64,000 nucleotides of DNA from Thamnaconus septentrionalis (GCA_009823395.1 CM020501.1:11639361-11703360); one strand, 5' to 3'; numbered from the stretch's first letter, positions 12,587 through 27,932 are shown. Notes: a model not told the origin generated them from the letters alone. Made by a program: numbers and translations.

Positions 12587-15500
12587 GAGTAATGATAAGA
12601 AATGCCTGGATTAAAGTGCGTCTTGACTGTTAGATCATACTTCAAAAAGGGAGAAGGGCGAGCAATGATTTGTTTGGTGCTTATTAAAAATTTAATTGCC
12701 TTTCCTGTTTTGCATTTGCATTAGTCCTTCATCAAATGCCACTACATTTTATCCATTCACGAAGCTAATGAAGCTCATTGTGTGCAGTCACAAGTTGTCC
12801 GCTTTTCAAACATCGTTTTGTTGACGTGTTGATAACTTGCACGTCAGTGTTGTTTATTACTGTCAACACTGCAATGGGGTTGAGTAGATGTTTGTGAGGT
12901 CGACAGCACTTGGACACATGCACACACATAAATAATCATAATTACTGATACTGACATTGTACTTTCTTAATTCAGTTCAGTTGACATAGTTGTCGCTCAA
13001 GGTCATTGTCTGTCCTTAATAACATCGATATAGGATTTCGATGGATGCACATGGAACCCCCCCTGATGAAGCTGGATCGTTGTACCGTGATGATGTCACC
13101 GGCTTTAATGTTGAGGCTAGTCAGGTCGTAGTTGTTGCAATAATCCTTCAGTGCACGCACTTGCATCGCTGCTGAGGCATCTGCAAGACAAGAGGAGAGC
13201 GTTTGGGCGCAGATGAGCAAAGTCCACTAGTACATGGGTGGAGGGATTCATGTAGTACAGTTCAGATTAAGGTTGTGCTAATCTTTATCATCCCCAAAGG
13301 GAAATTTGTTGTTATACAGTCAGCAGCAAGCACACAAGAGAGAGATGAGGCTGGAAAAGATCACTCAGAGTGTTGGAGTGTTGGAGTTGGAGTCTGGATT
13401 TATTTGTGTATGAGAATCAGCAATAGTGTTAATGATTATAGATCAGATAATGAATGTTTTTTGTTTTTTTTAATAGAGATTAAGGGTTACAATCTTGCAG
13501 AAAAAAGTAGACATTGGTGCACATTTTTTTGCATGTAGTATCATTGTCCTCCTGAAATGTCAATTTTTGTTGTACACACTCCACTGCCTGGTTGTTAATC
13601 ATCAGTGGGGATACAACGCTGAGATAATCTAATGAACTGCTAAAGAATGTCGGCCTCACACAGAGTTTTCAGTCAGAGGGCAGAAGATGAGAGAGTAAAA
13701 GTGAGGATGTTTTCTTTTCCCCACCTCTCAGCAGTTGTTTGATCTCTCGGCTGGCTTGCGTGGTGGTGAACTGGTTCACAATGTCCAGGGCGGTTTGGCT
13801 CAGGGTGTTTCTCACTCCTGCGCTGATCCCACTCTGGATTGGGAGAGGACAAGTACAAGAAAGAAGCTGCAGAAAGCAGGACACTGAGGTGATAATAGAT
13901 TTTCTCGTGCCAAACATTCAGTGTCAATGTGTGTGTGGTTGCACGCGCCAGTGTGCATGTGTGGATGCTCCCGCTTTGCTCAGGCACATTCTGTGTTGCA
14001 TCTTCGGCACCGACATTAAAATTCATCGTAAGGTGACAGAGAGTAAAGCGGGAACGGGGCTTTGAGAGTCGTGCGGGAGGAAGAGCGGTAACAATAGACA
14101 GCCACTCTGCTGCTGATTTAGCATACAAGCAAATATCCCACAGGCTTCATCATCACACGGCTCGATGGGACGAGTGCCAAATGCCGAGGTGTAAACATGT
14201 CTGGCTCCCAGAGGTTGGAGGGAAGTGGGGGGTGGATGGGGTGTGAACAACAGCGGCTTTTGTAAAAACATTAAACAGACAAAGAGGCCGAAAGAGAAAC
14301 CGGCAGACAGACTTACATCCAGCAGAAGGCGTACTACCTCCGTCTTCCCACAGAGGGCCGCCTGATGAAGCGCCGTGCCAGACTCGGACTGTCTGTTGAT
14401 GTCAATGCCAGCCTGGATCAGCAACCTGCAGTAAAAAACACACACATAAAAATGGCGTATTCTAAAAAAAAAGAAAAAAGATTCCATTAAAGGTTAAGTC
14501 AGGCGAGTGGGAAGAGGCCCCAGCCTCCGAGGAGAGGAAGACAGACAGGATGAGTGATGCAGACACTGGCGTTTCCCCACCGTATGACATCGATGTGTCC
14601 GTTCTTGGCAGCCAAATGCAGCGGCGACACTCCGTTGGGGTCGGAGGGCTTTGGCTCCAACATGGCTGCACACATGTTGCTGCTGAGCAGGAGCTGCACC
14701 ACCTGCAGGAATGCGTGCTGTCACTCAAGATGAAGGTAAAGCTACCACTTAGTGCCAACGTTTGCAGTAGGCCAGTGTTGCTACGTAGTCCGTTTCGTTC
14801 CAGGGCAGGGGTGGGTTGGCCAACTTTTTGACTGGTGGGCCATGGGTTCTAAAATTTGACAGAGGAGGTTGCCGGAGTGTTTTGGTGACCCACCTCATAG
14901 GAGAAAAAAGTATATCATGGGATTTGTTTAAAATGTTCTTTAATATCAATTGAAAATGAACCAAAGCCCCACAGTATTTAGCTCTTTATTGAAATTACTC
15001 TTAAAACACTGGAAAAATGAAAGAAATACACCTGTTTTATGACTAACTTACTATTAATATAATTTCTTCAAGTTCGGTGGACCAAATTAAAGAGCTTAAT
15101 CCGCCACATATGGCCTCCGGGCCGTAGTTTGCCCATGCCTGATCTACAGCATATCAAACCTTTTGTTTGCAGTCTGCCACAAAGAGTGAAAGCAACACTT
15201 TGACCTAATGGAAAAAAAGGTTTTATGACGATTTTATGACGATGTCAGAGGATCAGTTTTGCTGATAAGCACAATTTATCAGAATGCTAAGCGCAACACT
15301 TTTACCTCTGTCGCCCGTTGATGACAAAAATTGAAAGAGAAAGTAGTTGTGAAATAGCAGTTAACCTCACCACATTTTCCAAGACACGGACGTTAACCTT
15401 TCAACACAACAACAAACCAATGTTTTGGGGGCTTTTTTTTAGATTGTTGATAACAAAAGGTCGCTCCATTGGAGATAAAAAAATAAAGATGTGAAAGTCA

Positions 15501-18500
15501 ATGTCGTCCAGCAGCTTTGGATGACAAACCCCTAAGTAAGATCAAAAGACATTTTATTAATCGACTTACAGCAACGCGTCCAAATTCGCAGGCAAGATCC
15601 AGTGGTGTTTTCCCAGCTGAATCTGAGATACACGGGTTGGATTGGTGTTGGAGCAGCATCTCCGACTGTAACGCACACACACGCACACACACACGCAGAT
15701 AAATCTGGTCCCTGCCTTTCTGACAGCCACAAATCAAGCACGCTCCTTCAGGCACACGGTACAGGTAAACACGGCAAAACACAAAACACACACGCTCGCG
15801 CACAGTGTACACATCGGAGCGCGCAGCTCGCACACTGTAGCACAGTGTAGCGCAGTTACCCCATCATAGTGTCCGTGCTGAGACGACAGGTGCAGGGGAA
15901 TCTGTCCTTCATCTGACTGCCCGTTGACTGATGAGCCTGCCTTCAGCAGCATTTTCATTGGCTCTGTCTTCCCCTGCCATGCAGCATAATGCAGAGGACG
16001 CATCCCTACACACACGCACACACACACGCACACACAGAGATACACAAATTCGACAGCATGATGAAACATACACGTACAAGACCAAACAATAACACTCATA
16101 AGGATTCATACAAACATGAGAATATGAACTCATAAACACAAAACTTTTTTTTTAAGTTCACCTGTGATTATTGTCACTACTTTACGAATCATCCGCAGTT
16201 AATCACTATTGCCCGTTGTCCAGTGGGTTAAAGGCCCTCCTGAGTTTGATCTGAATAAACCCATTACAATCAGTAAACAATGAGCAAATCTCTCACTGAA
16301 TTTATTGCGTTTAATACAACGGAGGAACCATTACAGCCACGGTAATTAAAAGCAGAGATACGGGGGCAAACCAATTAGTCAGCTGACGAAACATTAATCT
16401 GCAGCTGCGGCTATAGTAAATTGTCTCTGGCCACTTTAGAAGCACAAAATCTTATCGTAGCGAAGCGGAAAGCAGCGCTAGGTCTCAGTGACAATAAACT
16501 AATTACGTTTAAATTTAGAGCCGTTCGCCGGCCCCTTTGGAACTGTGAAAGACAAAATGGTGCATGGAATCCTAAAGTAAGAGCAGCAGAGGACTAAATG
16601 CAAATGGGAGCAATTATTGCTCCAACTTTTAACTTTTAATAGAATTCACTTCTTCCCTCTTTGGATGCAAGAGCAGACTGTGGCCCTCCTGGTCAACACT
16701 CTCCACCCCCTGACCCTCCGTGTCTGCCGAGCTTCCACTCCAAACTGTTTTGCTCAGGATACGACGCTGACAAACTGCTCACTAACAAAGAATTTGCCCT
16801 TGTGAATGAGAAACGAGGGGAGTTTGCAGGAAACTGGCAGTTGCTGCCAACTGCTGGAGACAATGGCAACCTGCCGTGACCAACCACCCTCCGACCGCAA
16901 AGATTTAAACACCACTTGAGCGTGTGTTTCTCATGGCAGCATCCCAAGACGGCCTCTGGGGCAGTGAAAACAGTGATGAACCACATCATCCAGCTGAATA
17001 AAGAGCCTCGCCACCACCACCACCAATCCTGCCCTCCAGGTCTGCTTGGCATCAGGGAGACCTGACTCATGAGAGGGAGGTAGTGGCAGGGCAGAGAGGC
17101 ATAGCGCTGGGGGAAGAGGAAGAGGGGGAGGAGAATGAAGAGGAGGAGGAGGCAGGATGGAAGTGACATTCAGGCAAAAATCCGGAGCTTTGCAAATGGA
17201 GAAGATTGTAGAAGCTGTTAAAAAAACAAAACAAAACGGAGAGTGAACCAACTAGGGGGTTGCGCCGTCCAACTGGTAGATCCTCTTCACATTTGGAGCA
17301 CTTCCTTGTTAAGCTATTGTATCTCAGCCGTCATTTTTCTCATTACTGTGAAATATAATTCTTGGAACAAAGCTCTCTCAGGCCAAGGAGGATGTTGTTT
17401 TTTTTATGGGTTTTTTCCATAATAAATGAGTCACCTGTGCAGAATCAGAGGTGGGAAGTAACAAAGTACAAATACTTTATGACTGTACTTTTCAGGTATC
17501 TGTACTTGAGTATTTTTTTTTTGTCTGAATGAAAAACATGCTTGTTACTTTTGTGTTTAATAGTATTTAAAGTATTTAAGTATTTCAAAAAACATATCTG
17601 TTAAAAGTAAGTTAAAAGTAACTTATTGTTCTATTGTAGTTGTTGCTTGAAGTGGAGCTGAATGAACTATGCTGTGATGTAGTTCAATAGAAAAGTGGAT
17701 CAGATTTTAGAGGAAGATTATTTTAGAGTAGCTCAGCTTTGGGGTTACTGTTCAGTACGTTTTTAAGGAAAATAAAAATGCAAAAAAATAACATTGGTTA
17801 ATGTTATTAAAAGTGTCAACATCCAGTAATGGCTCACTGGTCATAACTACTGTTAATGATTACAGTTTGGTTGTGCTGCAGCTGAAGGAAAAAATGAATG
17901 CACTGAGATTAGCAAGCTGTTAAAATTGAGCCGAGACTTGCAAGACCTCTCGTCAGGTCAGTCCAGTGTGTTTGACAATGTATTGTATCATTAATGGCAA
18001 AAAATACTTTTTAATTAATTACATTTCGGAACCTGTGCTTTATTACTTTCACTAGAGTATTTTTTTTTTTTTTACATAATTATCTGTACTTATACTTCAG
18101 TACAGAATGTGAATACTTTTGCCACCTCTGCCGATTTGCCTCCTTTGTCTTGCAGCACAAATTCTGTCAGGATGTCCAATTCAGCAACTTGATCCAGCAA
18201 TCTGCACTCTGCTGTGAAGTGGCTTATCCTCACTTACGGCTCACTTGTGGCACCACATCCGCTCCGCTGTGAACGTGTGACTTTCACTTTCGCTCTCTCG
18301 CTCTCCACCAAAAACAAGGTGTTGAGAGCGGCTCGAGGTTTGAGCCTTCCTCCGAGTGAGAGCGTTTGGGAGAAGCCGAGCGCCACCTGCTCAGGGATCG
18401 CCTGTCAGTTGTGCACCTCTAATTCCAGACATGCTGGGTTCAACTGACCGGGAGGAGGGATGGTGGTGGTGGTGGTGGTGGTGGTGGGGTGCTTACGAGG

Positions 18501-21500
18501 GGTGGTGTGTGTGTGTGTGTGTGTGGGGTGGGGTGGTGCTCTCAGTAGGCCGACATCCTGGAGGGATTATATCTCCCATCTGCCCTCACATTTCTTCTTC
18601 TTCCCAGTCAGAAATGGAGAAATTTGCTGCTCCACTTCCACTTGGCCCGCGATCTCACAGCCACGGAGCCACTGGCTCGTCCTTGCTCCACTGTACACGC
18701 GCACATAAAATCTGTCACTGGAGTATACCACTTTTTTTTGTTTTTAATCACAGTTCAAACAATCTCTTCTTCCTTCCATTGCATAACACGGTATTATCAG
18801 GAAGCACGGGGGGTCCGGAAATTTCTATTTGCTTTGCTGTTTGCTTGCGATTGTTTGTGATCCCTCCTGCCGTGTGTGTGCGTGTGTTTGCTGAGCCAAC
18901 AGTGCATTTTAAGGACACTCTGTGAACATTCGCGCGGTTGGGGTTGCTTGTTTATTTGTTTGTTTGTTTGTATGTTTTTTACCTTTGTGGTCTTTGATAT
19001 CCACCGCTGCCTGGGCCTCGAGCAGCAGAGAGATCAGCTCCTTGTTGCCGCTCAGAGCCGCGTGGTGCAGCGGCGACAGCCTTGGCACAGACACACAGAT
19101 TATGTGTAAAAATACACACATTGAGATGCAGTGTTAAAGAAAAAAATAATAAATAAAACACAGAGCATAACTTTGCTGAAATAATCTTCAGTGTGGAGCA
19201 GCTCCGCCCCTCAGCTCTGTGTGAGAGACAGGAGGGGGCAAATGACCTACTTCCATTAATAAGCAATCTCCCTACCCCGGAGCAGGCGTGCACGCGTGCG
19301 CGCGCACACACAGTGCCGCTCTGTGTGTGTGTGTGTCTAATGGATCCCTGGTGAATACAAGGGCCAAGCCCCGAAGTCAAATCAACGAATCATCAGTCAT
19401 TACACAAGGAGCTGACTCCAATTATCTGATTACAATCATCATCATAAAAAAAAGATATTTTGTTATCAGATGGAGCTGAACGGAACACAATGGCAAACCA
19501 AGCATGTGCACACATAAAGAGCTTAACCAATCGGAGTCTAAATTTAGCCAAAATAAATAAATAAATAAAATAAAAATCCATAGTCGTACATTGAGAGTCG
19601 AGATAAGGCGGCGTTTCGGAGCAAATTAAGAGCGGTGAAATGACAGTTTCCTGTAAGCTAATTACAGTCTTAAGATGGGATCATTCCGGCCAGAGTCATT
19701 TTTTTCCTAAAACACATTTAATATGATGCTGTTTGATTGTTAAATGATCTGTCAGCTTGACGACCACAGTCCGTTCCAGAGTGACACAGTGGAGCTTGGT
19801 AGTAACCAGGGCTGCTTCCTGTTATTACACATCACATCAACATCGCGCTGCTGTTAAAAGCTGGACCACTGAAGCCCAGCGAGACGACTTCAGTCAAAAA
19901 TAATATTCATTTGTAGTCAACAGGAATCACCAACTTTCAGCCTCTGTGTTTGGTCAACATCCCTGCTGTGGTAAATATTAGAGGAGCAAAAAATGCTGCA
20001 GTGACAGGGATAAATGTTCACAAGCCAACAGGCTATTGCCACGTCTTAAAAGTGTATCAAAACATGAACAGAAAGTGGTGGAAATTTCCATTTAGGTCAC
20101 ATGTGTTTGTGACATAAGTCTCCAAGTGCCGTCACGTCACTCACAGCCCGCAAGCTACCTTTGGCATGTACAATGTTCCATTCCAGGTTAAAACTGGTTG
20201 TTTGAGCGAAATCATTCCTGAAGATGATACCCTTTGTCATGCGGGTAGAGGTAGTTTTGTTTGTTTGTTTGCTTTGACCTTGTTAACGTTTCAAGGTGTC
20301 TGAAAACTTTTTTCTTCATTGATCTTTTTTGTCCAATCACTGTGTGTGACATTAAAGATATAATGCAAAAAAAATAATAAGAAAATACCAACATATACAT
20401 ATATAGTATATAAACTGGCTGATAGAAGCAAAGTGAAAGTGAAATGAAAAATGTTACATGTCCTCACAAAGAGAGAAAGCAGGACCAATAGAGATTTCAC
20501 CAGAACACTGGCTTAAAATACATGCAGTGGTGAAACAGTGCAAGTCACATCAGCTGCTCATTTTGTGCCATGCTGCCTCGCTGAGCAGCATGCGGTGGGT
20601 TTTTAAAGATTTTTAATTAAAACCGCTGCATGCTGTGGCAGAAAAGTCAGTCACAGTAGTTTGAGAGTGGATAAGTAATCAATGCGCCAAAGCACACAGT
20701 GCTGTTTTTCAAATTCAGACTTCAAGTACAAATTTAACTCTTTGCTGTTGCATTATACCAAAGTGTTTCATCTGTATTTCTGTACTTCCTTGACTCCGAG
20801 TCATTCACTTTTACCATTAGCAGCATTTGTCTTCACCATAATAAGAATGACAAAGCAAAGGATGTCATTCTTCAGTTCTATCAGAACCCTGCAACCCAGA
20901 GTGCAGGAGAAGGTGGGGATGGAAGATGAAGGAAATTGAATGAATACTAAGAAAAATGTTTCATCTGTGCTTCTGTACCTCTTTGACTTCTAGCAATTCA
21001 CTTCAACAATTAGCAGCATTTCTGTTAATTGCAAGTTTTAAGTGAAACAACCCAGAAGAGGGATAGAAACAAGGAGAAATGGCTTTCGGTCTCTCACCCG
21101 TCTGCATCCTGGATGTTGACGTTCACCCGCTTCGCTGCTCCAAGGAGCTCTGGAACAAGCAGAGAGAGAGAGACGCAGCAGGTGAGTCACGGCAGAATGT
21201 GACCACACTTCAAGCCAGTGAGTAAACTTCTCAGCCCTCATGCACCATAAACCACTTGCATGAATCAGGTGATTTGTCACAAGCACATTAAAAATAATGA
21301 TGAAAAACAAACAATGGGGCCTATTAATTGCATCAATGTGTTGCGCTTACATTTTTAGTCTATGCAACAGAAAACAGATTCAGGAACAGATTTTTTCCTT
21401 AAAGGTCCAGTGTGTAAAATTTGGCTTGATTTTTCATTGTTATATTGGTAAAAGCTCAACATACTGCCCATTAATAGAAAATGCACTGTCATGTGGGCTT

Positions 21501-24369
21501 CCTTAACAATTTTACACAGAGGAGCTTTAAAATTGACATATTTTGTTGTGATTTTTGCTGCTGCTGTTGCAGCCCCGATCCTGTAGGTGTGCTGTGGCAA
21601 CACCACCGTTTAGTGATTCGCAATGCATGAAAAGCTCGCTTAAAGCTCAATGTACTGTTATTTATTTTATTATTTGTCCACAACGGCAAATTTAGAGGTT
21701 GTGGATAATTCTCATCCAAACCAAATGTGTAAATAACCAAAGCACTGTCACTGTCAAACAAGCACAAGTTGCCAGCTTGGATGGTTATCTGTGTTTTGTG
21801 TCACACACCCACACTGCTGAACGGGTCAGTGCGTCACGATCAATATCAGCTCAGTATCAAATGACATCCTGGCACAAGGCCACGAGCGACTGAGATGTGA
21901 AGCAGCTCCAGTCAACAAACTGGGTGGAATATTTAATCCAGAGTGTTCTTTCCATCCTCAAAGAGAAGACGGTTAATGCCAGAGAAATTATGCATTAAAT
22001 GTAGAGATGCACCGATAGCACGTTTTTACAGAACGAGGAGAGTACGAGTACTTGCATTTCACTACTCACAGATACCGAGTACCTAATAAGGGCATCACAC
22101 ATTATAGAATTACTCAGATTTTTTTTCCCTACAATTTGAACAACCTTCCTCAGCACGTGTGACAACATGGGTGACTGTCACAAGTTTCACAGCAGTACAA
22201 ACACAAATTTAACAAAAATTGTCACACACATACAGATACAACTGGTATTGGTGTCGTGGCATTGGCACATATTTCACGAGTACAAGTAGAGTACTCAACC
22301 CCGGTATCGGTCCCAATACCCGATACTGGAATCGATATTGGTGCATCCCTAATTATATGCATGTAATACATCACGAATCATCTTCAATGCGCATTGTAGT
22401 TCATTTTCCTCCCCAGCACCTCGGTAAGAGACTTTGATATTCGACATCTTGTCACACGCATGCGGGTGACACTGACATCCTAGCTCACCTCCGTGCAGAC
22501 AGTATCTGCACATCTGTGACCGTGGCAATGTGAACGTGCACGTGCGCGATAACCTTCACCTTTTGGGGAGTGGGGGGTGGGGGCTGGGGGATAAAAAAGC
22601 ACCACGGAAGATGGAGCGGCAGCACATCCACGCTGGCAAGGAAGGAAAACCCCACAGAAAGGGACGCTGCTGACAGAGCGACTTGTTTGTCTCCCTGCCA
22701 TTGCTCCGCTCTGCCAGGTTTTTTTCTTTTCTTTTTTTTTTTTTGGTCAAACCCCACATAATCCACAGGCCGTAATCTGGCTGCTCTGTAATCTGGGGAA
22801 AAGCTTCTCCCTCTCTCTGCCGCGGCTCTATCTGCTCTTCATCCCTTCATCCCGCTCTCACACTCTAATTTTCCGCTGTAATTTGCTAAAGAGCGCCAGC
22901 TGATTGGTGGCCCTGCCGCTCGTGTTTACACTCGGCGGCTGACATCATGTGAGTGTGTGTGTGAGAAAGAGAGAGAGCGACAGAGAAAGGGGGGGTAACA
23001 CGTGCAGGTTCCCCCACAATCTGTCCTGGATTATTAACTCCACCCTGCCCCCCTCCAGTGGCTGAATCGATGAGTGCAGATGTGTGCCGGCGGTCGAACC
23101 ATCAGGCACCAGAGCTGCTTCCTTCCTGGTCGTCAGCTTGTTTTACCATCACCTCCTCAGTTGATCATCCCGATTTTGACTGGGCAGAACGGATGCTTTT
23201 TTTTTCTTTTTTCTTTTTTTTAAATAAAAATGTTATGATCACAACAATAAAGACACGGACCACAACAGTACATGGCAAAACAAAATAGACAAAGACAGAA
23301 GAACAAGAGCGTACAAGACAAAGGCAGAAATAATAATAGAAGGGGGTTAGGAGGTTGGTACAAAATATTACAGCAAAGCAAAACAATGTAAAAAATAAAA
23401 ATAACGATCAGAATCTGGTTCAGCTTTCTCTAGACAAGATCTGGTAAATTTCCAGAGACCATGAAGCTCATCAGGGATGACATCATTTTGGAGAATTAGA
23501 GCAAGTTGTTCCATTGATAGCAAATCTGTAGTAGTCCTTCGACCAGTTTTGCAGGCGAAAACAATTTGGTTTACGCTGTTTCCAGTTCATCAGATAATAT
23601 GGTGATTGAAAGGCTGAAGGAAGGCCAGAGTTTTGATGATGTGAATGATACTTCCTCTGACCCCAAATCCCCCTCCTCCTATCCCCCAACATCATATATT
23701 TTTAATCACGCACAGCTGACGAATGCAGGCTCCTGCGGTAATAATTCATCTCCCCCTTTGTTCCCGAAACCTCAGGCTCACCTCTGTTTCATTCACAACC
23801 CTCCAACCGACTTGTATGAATCGCGCCGGTCCTGAATTTGAGCCGGAGCGTCACCATCTCAGACAGCGTCCTTGGACCGGGGTTCATACTTTTTAATTTT
23901 ATCATTCAACGGAAATCGCAAGCACAACACTGCGGCTGATTCTCCCAGTAACCGTGGTAACCCTTCGACGTGCTCCCGCTGTCAATCACTTGGCAGGGAT
24001 CAATCAGGGCTGCATTAGTCCACATTGTTCCCCCCTTCGTAGTTTGCAGTTATTGCGTTGGTGTGATTCGACACACTCCAGAACTCTCGCGGCCTTAATG
24101 AAGAGCGCAGAGAACAGCCCGGCCCAATAACCTCGGGCTGAGGTGAGATGGAAGCTTTCTCGAGGGTTCTCATTAGCAGACACACTCACAAATTCACTTT
24201 CCATCACCCCTGACTGGCCTTGTCATTAGGTATTAGGCTTTGTGTTTTTTTTTTTTTGATTAGCAGGAAACAAATGTCACCTAGCGCTGCGCTGTTATTC
24301 TAATCGCAGCGTGACCTTGTGCAGCTACACGATGCACAAATGCATCTCGGTGTGCGTTACGGTGCGCAG

Positions 24370-24405
<36 letters not shown>

Positions 24406-26588
24406 AACTGAAAGCAACGCAGCATGTTTGCAAAATCCATCCATCCATTTTTATTTTTTTTAACACACACAGTTTATCCAGGACTGTGTGTGGCGGGGGC
24501 GCTGGAGGCGGGGTTACACCCAGGACGAGTCGCCAGTTCATGGCAGGGCCACACAGGGAGACAAACAAGCAGCTGCACTCACACTCACACCTACAGGCAA
24601 ATTACACTCGCCACTTACTACACGTCCACTTGTGAATTATTAGACTGTATTATTTAACAACCATTTGTGCTCCATGATTGGGCAATTTCAAAAAATTGCA
24701 CAGCGCTGTTGTCACCTCTGACAGGACTCCGCTTTCTGATTATTACAGGCCCCACGTCGCAACAGTGAGCGGGCTCGGAAGGACTCTGGAAATGAAATCA
24801 TGCTCTGAATTTCAAGGTTGTCTCTTGTGAAATTATACAGCGTCATGAAATGTGATGCCTCTGACTCTCCGCACTCTGCGTGCTGCAAAGCCCAACAACG
24901 TCGGTACGTGACATTTATCAATTCAAACCATCTTTCACTTTCGTTTTTCTCATGCTGCACACTTCCTCCGGATGTAAGCAGCATAGATTTGGTATTCATT
25001 CAGTCCTGATATCAAACACTTCTTGTAAGAATCTTTGTTGGTGCTTTTCAGTTTTGTAAAAGGTCACAGTGAGCTCAGTTTTAGAAACCATGAGTAATAA
25101 TAACTATCCCCATCACAGTGAATATACAATAGAGGCATTTTAGCACAGTCACTACACGTAGACAATTCACAACATATGTTCATTCCACATATGGTCTCTC
25201 ATTTATATTCGTCCTGGGATTTGTGTCAGCCAACCCTGCCCTCTGTTCCTCCTCCCTCTTCCTTGTGTGAGTATCTTCAAAAAACCGAATGAACTGTTGG
25301 CCTATTCACTTTAATATGGCGTTATATTACAGTACTTTGAGCTTAGAGCAGTTTTACTACATGTTTTGGATTTACGACAAGCTTGGACTTTGGACCAATA
25401 AGAGACACATCTGTCTATCACTTTAAAAAAGGTTGGTGGCGGCCATCAAAAACCTGTCTCTGCCAATTTCACTTTTTCCTGCAAGGCTATAACACAGTCA
25501 CGGTTCAGATAAGGATGTTTGGTACCGCAGCAACACCAGGCTTTATTGCACTGAGGCAAAGATAAGGAAGTGATCGCCAAAACGCTTCAGGCGCAGGGCT
25601 GAACTAGGGAAATGTTACTTTATTGTGCGAGCAGCAGAGATTAAACATCTCCCGACTGACTGGTTGAAACCTCAAAGGACTTCAATCCGAAATGAGAAAT
25701 TTTGTTAAAAATCTAGGCTGAGAAACTACCTGGGAATTATGGTGTGCACAAGTGACACACAGATTAAATTTGATAAGCCAAAACCAGGTATTTTACGCTT
25801 TCGGACTGCAGTCAGACAAAGTTTATTCAAGTCTCAAAAGAAACTTATTTTAGTATGAACGTATGAAATTGTGACATCGGATCACTTTAAAGAGAAAATT
25901 GTGGTTACAAGTAAAACTAGTCGTACGAATTAAATGATTAATAATCAACAAGTCCAGTTGCCCTAACTCAACCCTTTTACCTCAAGATGACCTGGATGAC
26001 TGAGAATCTTCACAGACATGATTAATAATGTGTTATTTCTATAGAACTATTTCTCTGAAGTTTTAGGGGCAACTGATAATAAATAATGGTTTCAGTACTG
26101 GAAGACTGGAGAGAATCACATTTGCGAGCTATCGTGAGTGCGAAGACAACAAATGCTTGTATAGCTCCTGCTAACAGGTGATGGAGATGAGGCCTCAACC
26201 AGAATATGAATGAATCAATATCTTGTTTGATTGTCAAATGGTTGCACTGCATCGTCGGGAATGTAACCTGAGCTATTCTATTCTGATGTTATTAATGACT
26301 GGCGGCGGCAGTGACTTCTGCTGCGACACGTGTCGAAGACGGAGATGCGACGTCAAACTTCAGCCACTGCAGCTCAGGCTACCTTCTGGCTGGCGGACGG
26401 GAGCGTACTGCTATTAATATAAATGCAGTAGGGCGGCGGGGGGAACATGGCTCACACCTGACGTGTGAAGTGTGTTTCCTTGCCTACAGTTGGGCTGTTC
26501 AAGGTGTGCTGTTGTTGCTGTTGCTTCCACTCAGAAACCTGGCCCAGAAACCTGGTGTTCTGCTCAATTATTCAAGTATCGACGAAGG

Positions 26589-26638
<50 letters not shown>

Positions 26639-27792
26639 GATGCACAACTCACCCTTTAACCCACTTCCATCACTTCCCGCCTCTTAATCTCGTCACATTC
26701 ATATCTCGAAGCCTCCTTACTTCTGTCTTCTGCTCTTCTGCACCACCACCACCACCACCACCCCACCAACCCCCCTCCTCCCCTTTTCCAACCAGCCACA
26801 CTCACCCTCAGCCACCTCACCCACTGCCCACCTCCCCCTTTCTCTTTGTCAGTGTGCAGTGGACTGAGCGCTCAGAGCTGATCTGTTCTGGCATTTGAGG
26901 AGAAGCATTTTTCTTTTCCGTGGCACTGCTGGAATGTTCAGAGGCAAACGCACACACGAGAGAGGAGAGGGGACGGGAGGAAAGAGGGGAGAGGGGAAGA
27001 TAGGGGAGGACAGTGAGGAGTGCACGAGTGCAGAATAACTGGGTGAGAGGTGTAGGAGAGGAGGTGAGAAGGGAGGAGGAGAGGAAGCAGAAGGGGAGCA
27101 CGGGGAGCTGGAGAGCAACTCTGCATGCGGAGATGGAGAGAGGGGCACACTGGTGAAATGGCAGAAGAGGAGGTGGAGGAGGAGAGGGAGAGGGAGGAGG
27201 AGGAGGAGGAGGAGGAGAGCAGTTTCGGGGCTGTAATTGAAATCTAATTATCACCTCGAGTCCCAGCTGACTCCGCGCGTCAAGCGCCCGAGCGCACGCA
27301 GACACGCGCGCGTCCCAGCTCCGCACGCACGCACGCAAGCACGCACGCGCGCACATGCAAAAATGTCTGCGCCGCACGTGTACGATCATCACATTATTAC
27401 CACTAACATCTGGCGCCTTCACACACCGATAATCCCCCCCCCCCTGTCCCGAGAGCAGAGCAGGACCTCGGTGTGCTTTCACCTCGCGCTGCCGCTCCCT
27501 CCCTCCCTCTCTCTCTCTGTTTCTCTCTCTCAACCTCTCTGGTCTGCTGTGCACGCTGAAAGAACAACACGCACACTTTGTTGTGCACATGCATACAACC
27601 TGGAATCTCACCCGCACTGTCGGGGAGAGAGAGAAGGAGAGAGAGAGAGAGAGGGTGACAAGCGTGCCCTGAATTTCTAATTGCAGCCTGATGATGTTTC
27701 TCTCACATGTGCAACGTCATCACTATCACACACCGCAACGTCACAGTGTGCAAACGCACAAACACTTGCGTGCACGCAGGGAATCTCTCTCC

Positions 27793-27852
<60 letters not shown>

Positions 27853-27875
27853 ATGCATGTATTCGCATACGTACC

Positions 27876-27932
<57 letters not shown>

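Noticed and set aside
16693..17251. 158- and 106-residue minus-strand frames in caskin1 intron 3
   Set aside because: Leu/Pro-rich low-complexity frames without recognisable homology; splice phases of exons 3 and 4 join directly.
26817..27617. 266-residue minus-strand frame
   Set aside because: Rich in Ser, Pro and Leu from CT/CCT-rich intron sequence; no splice context or similarity.
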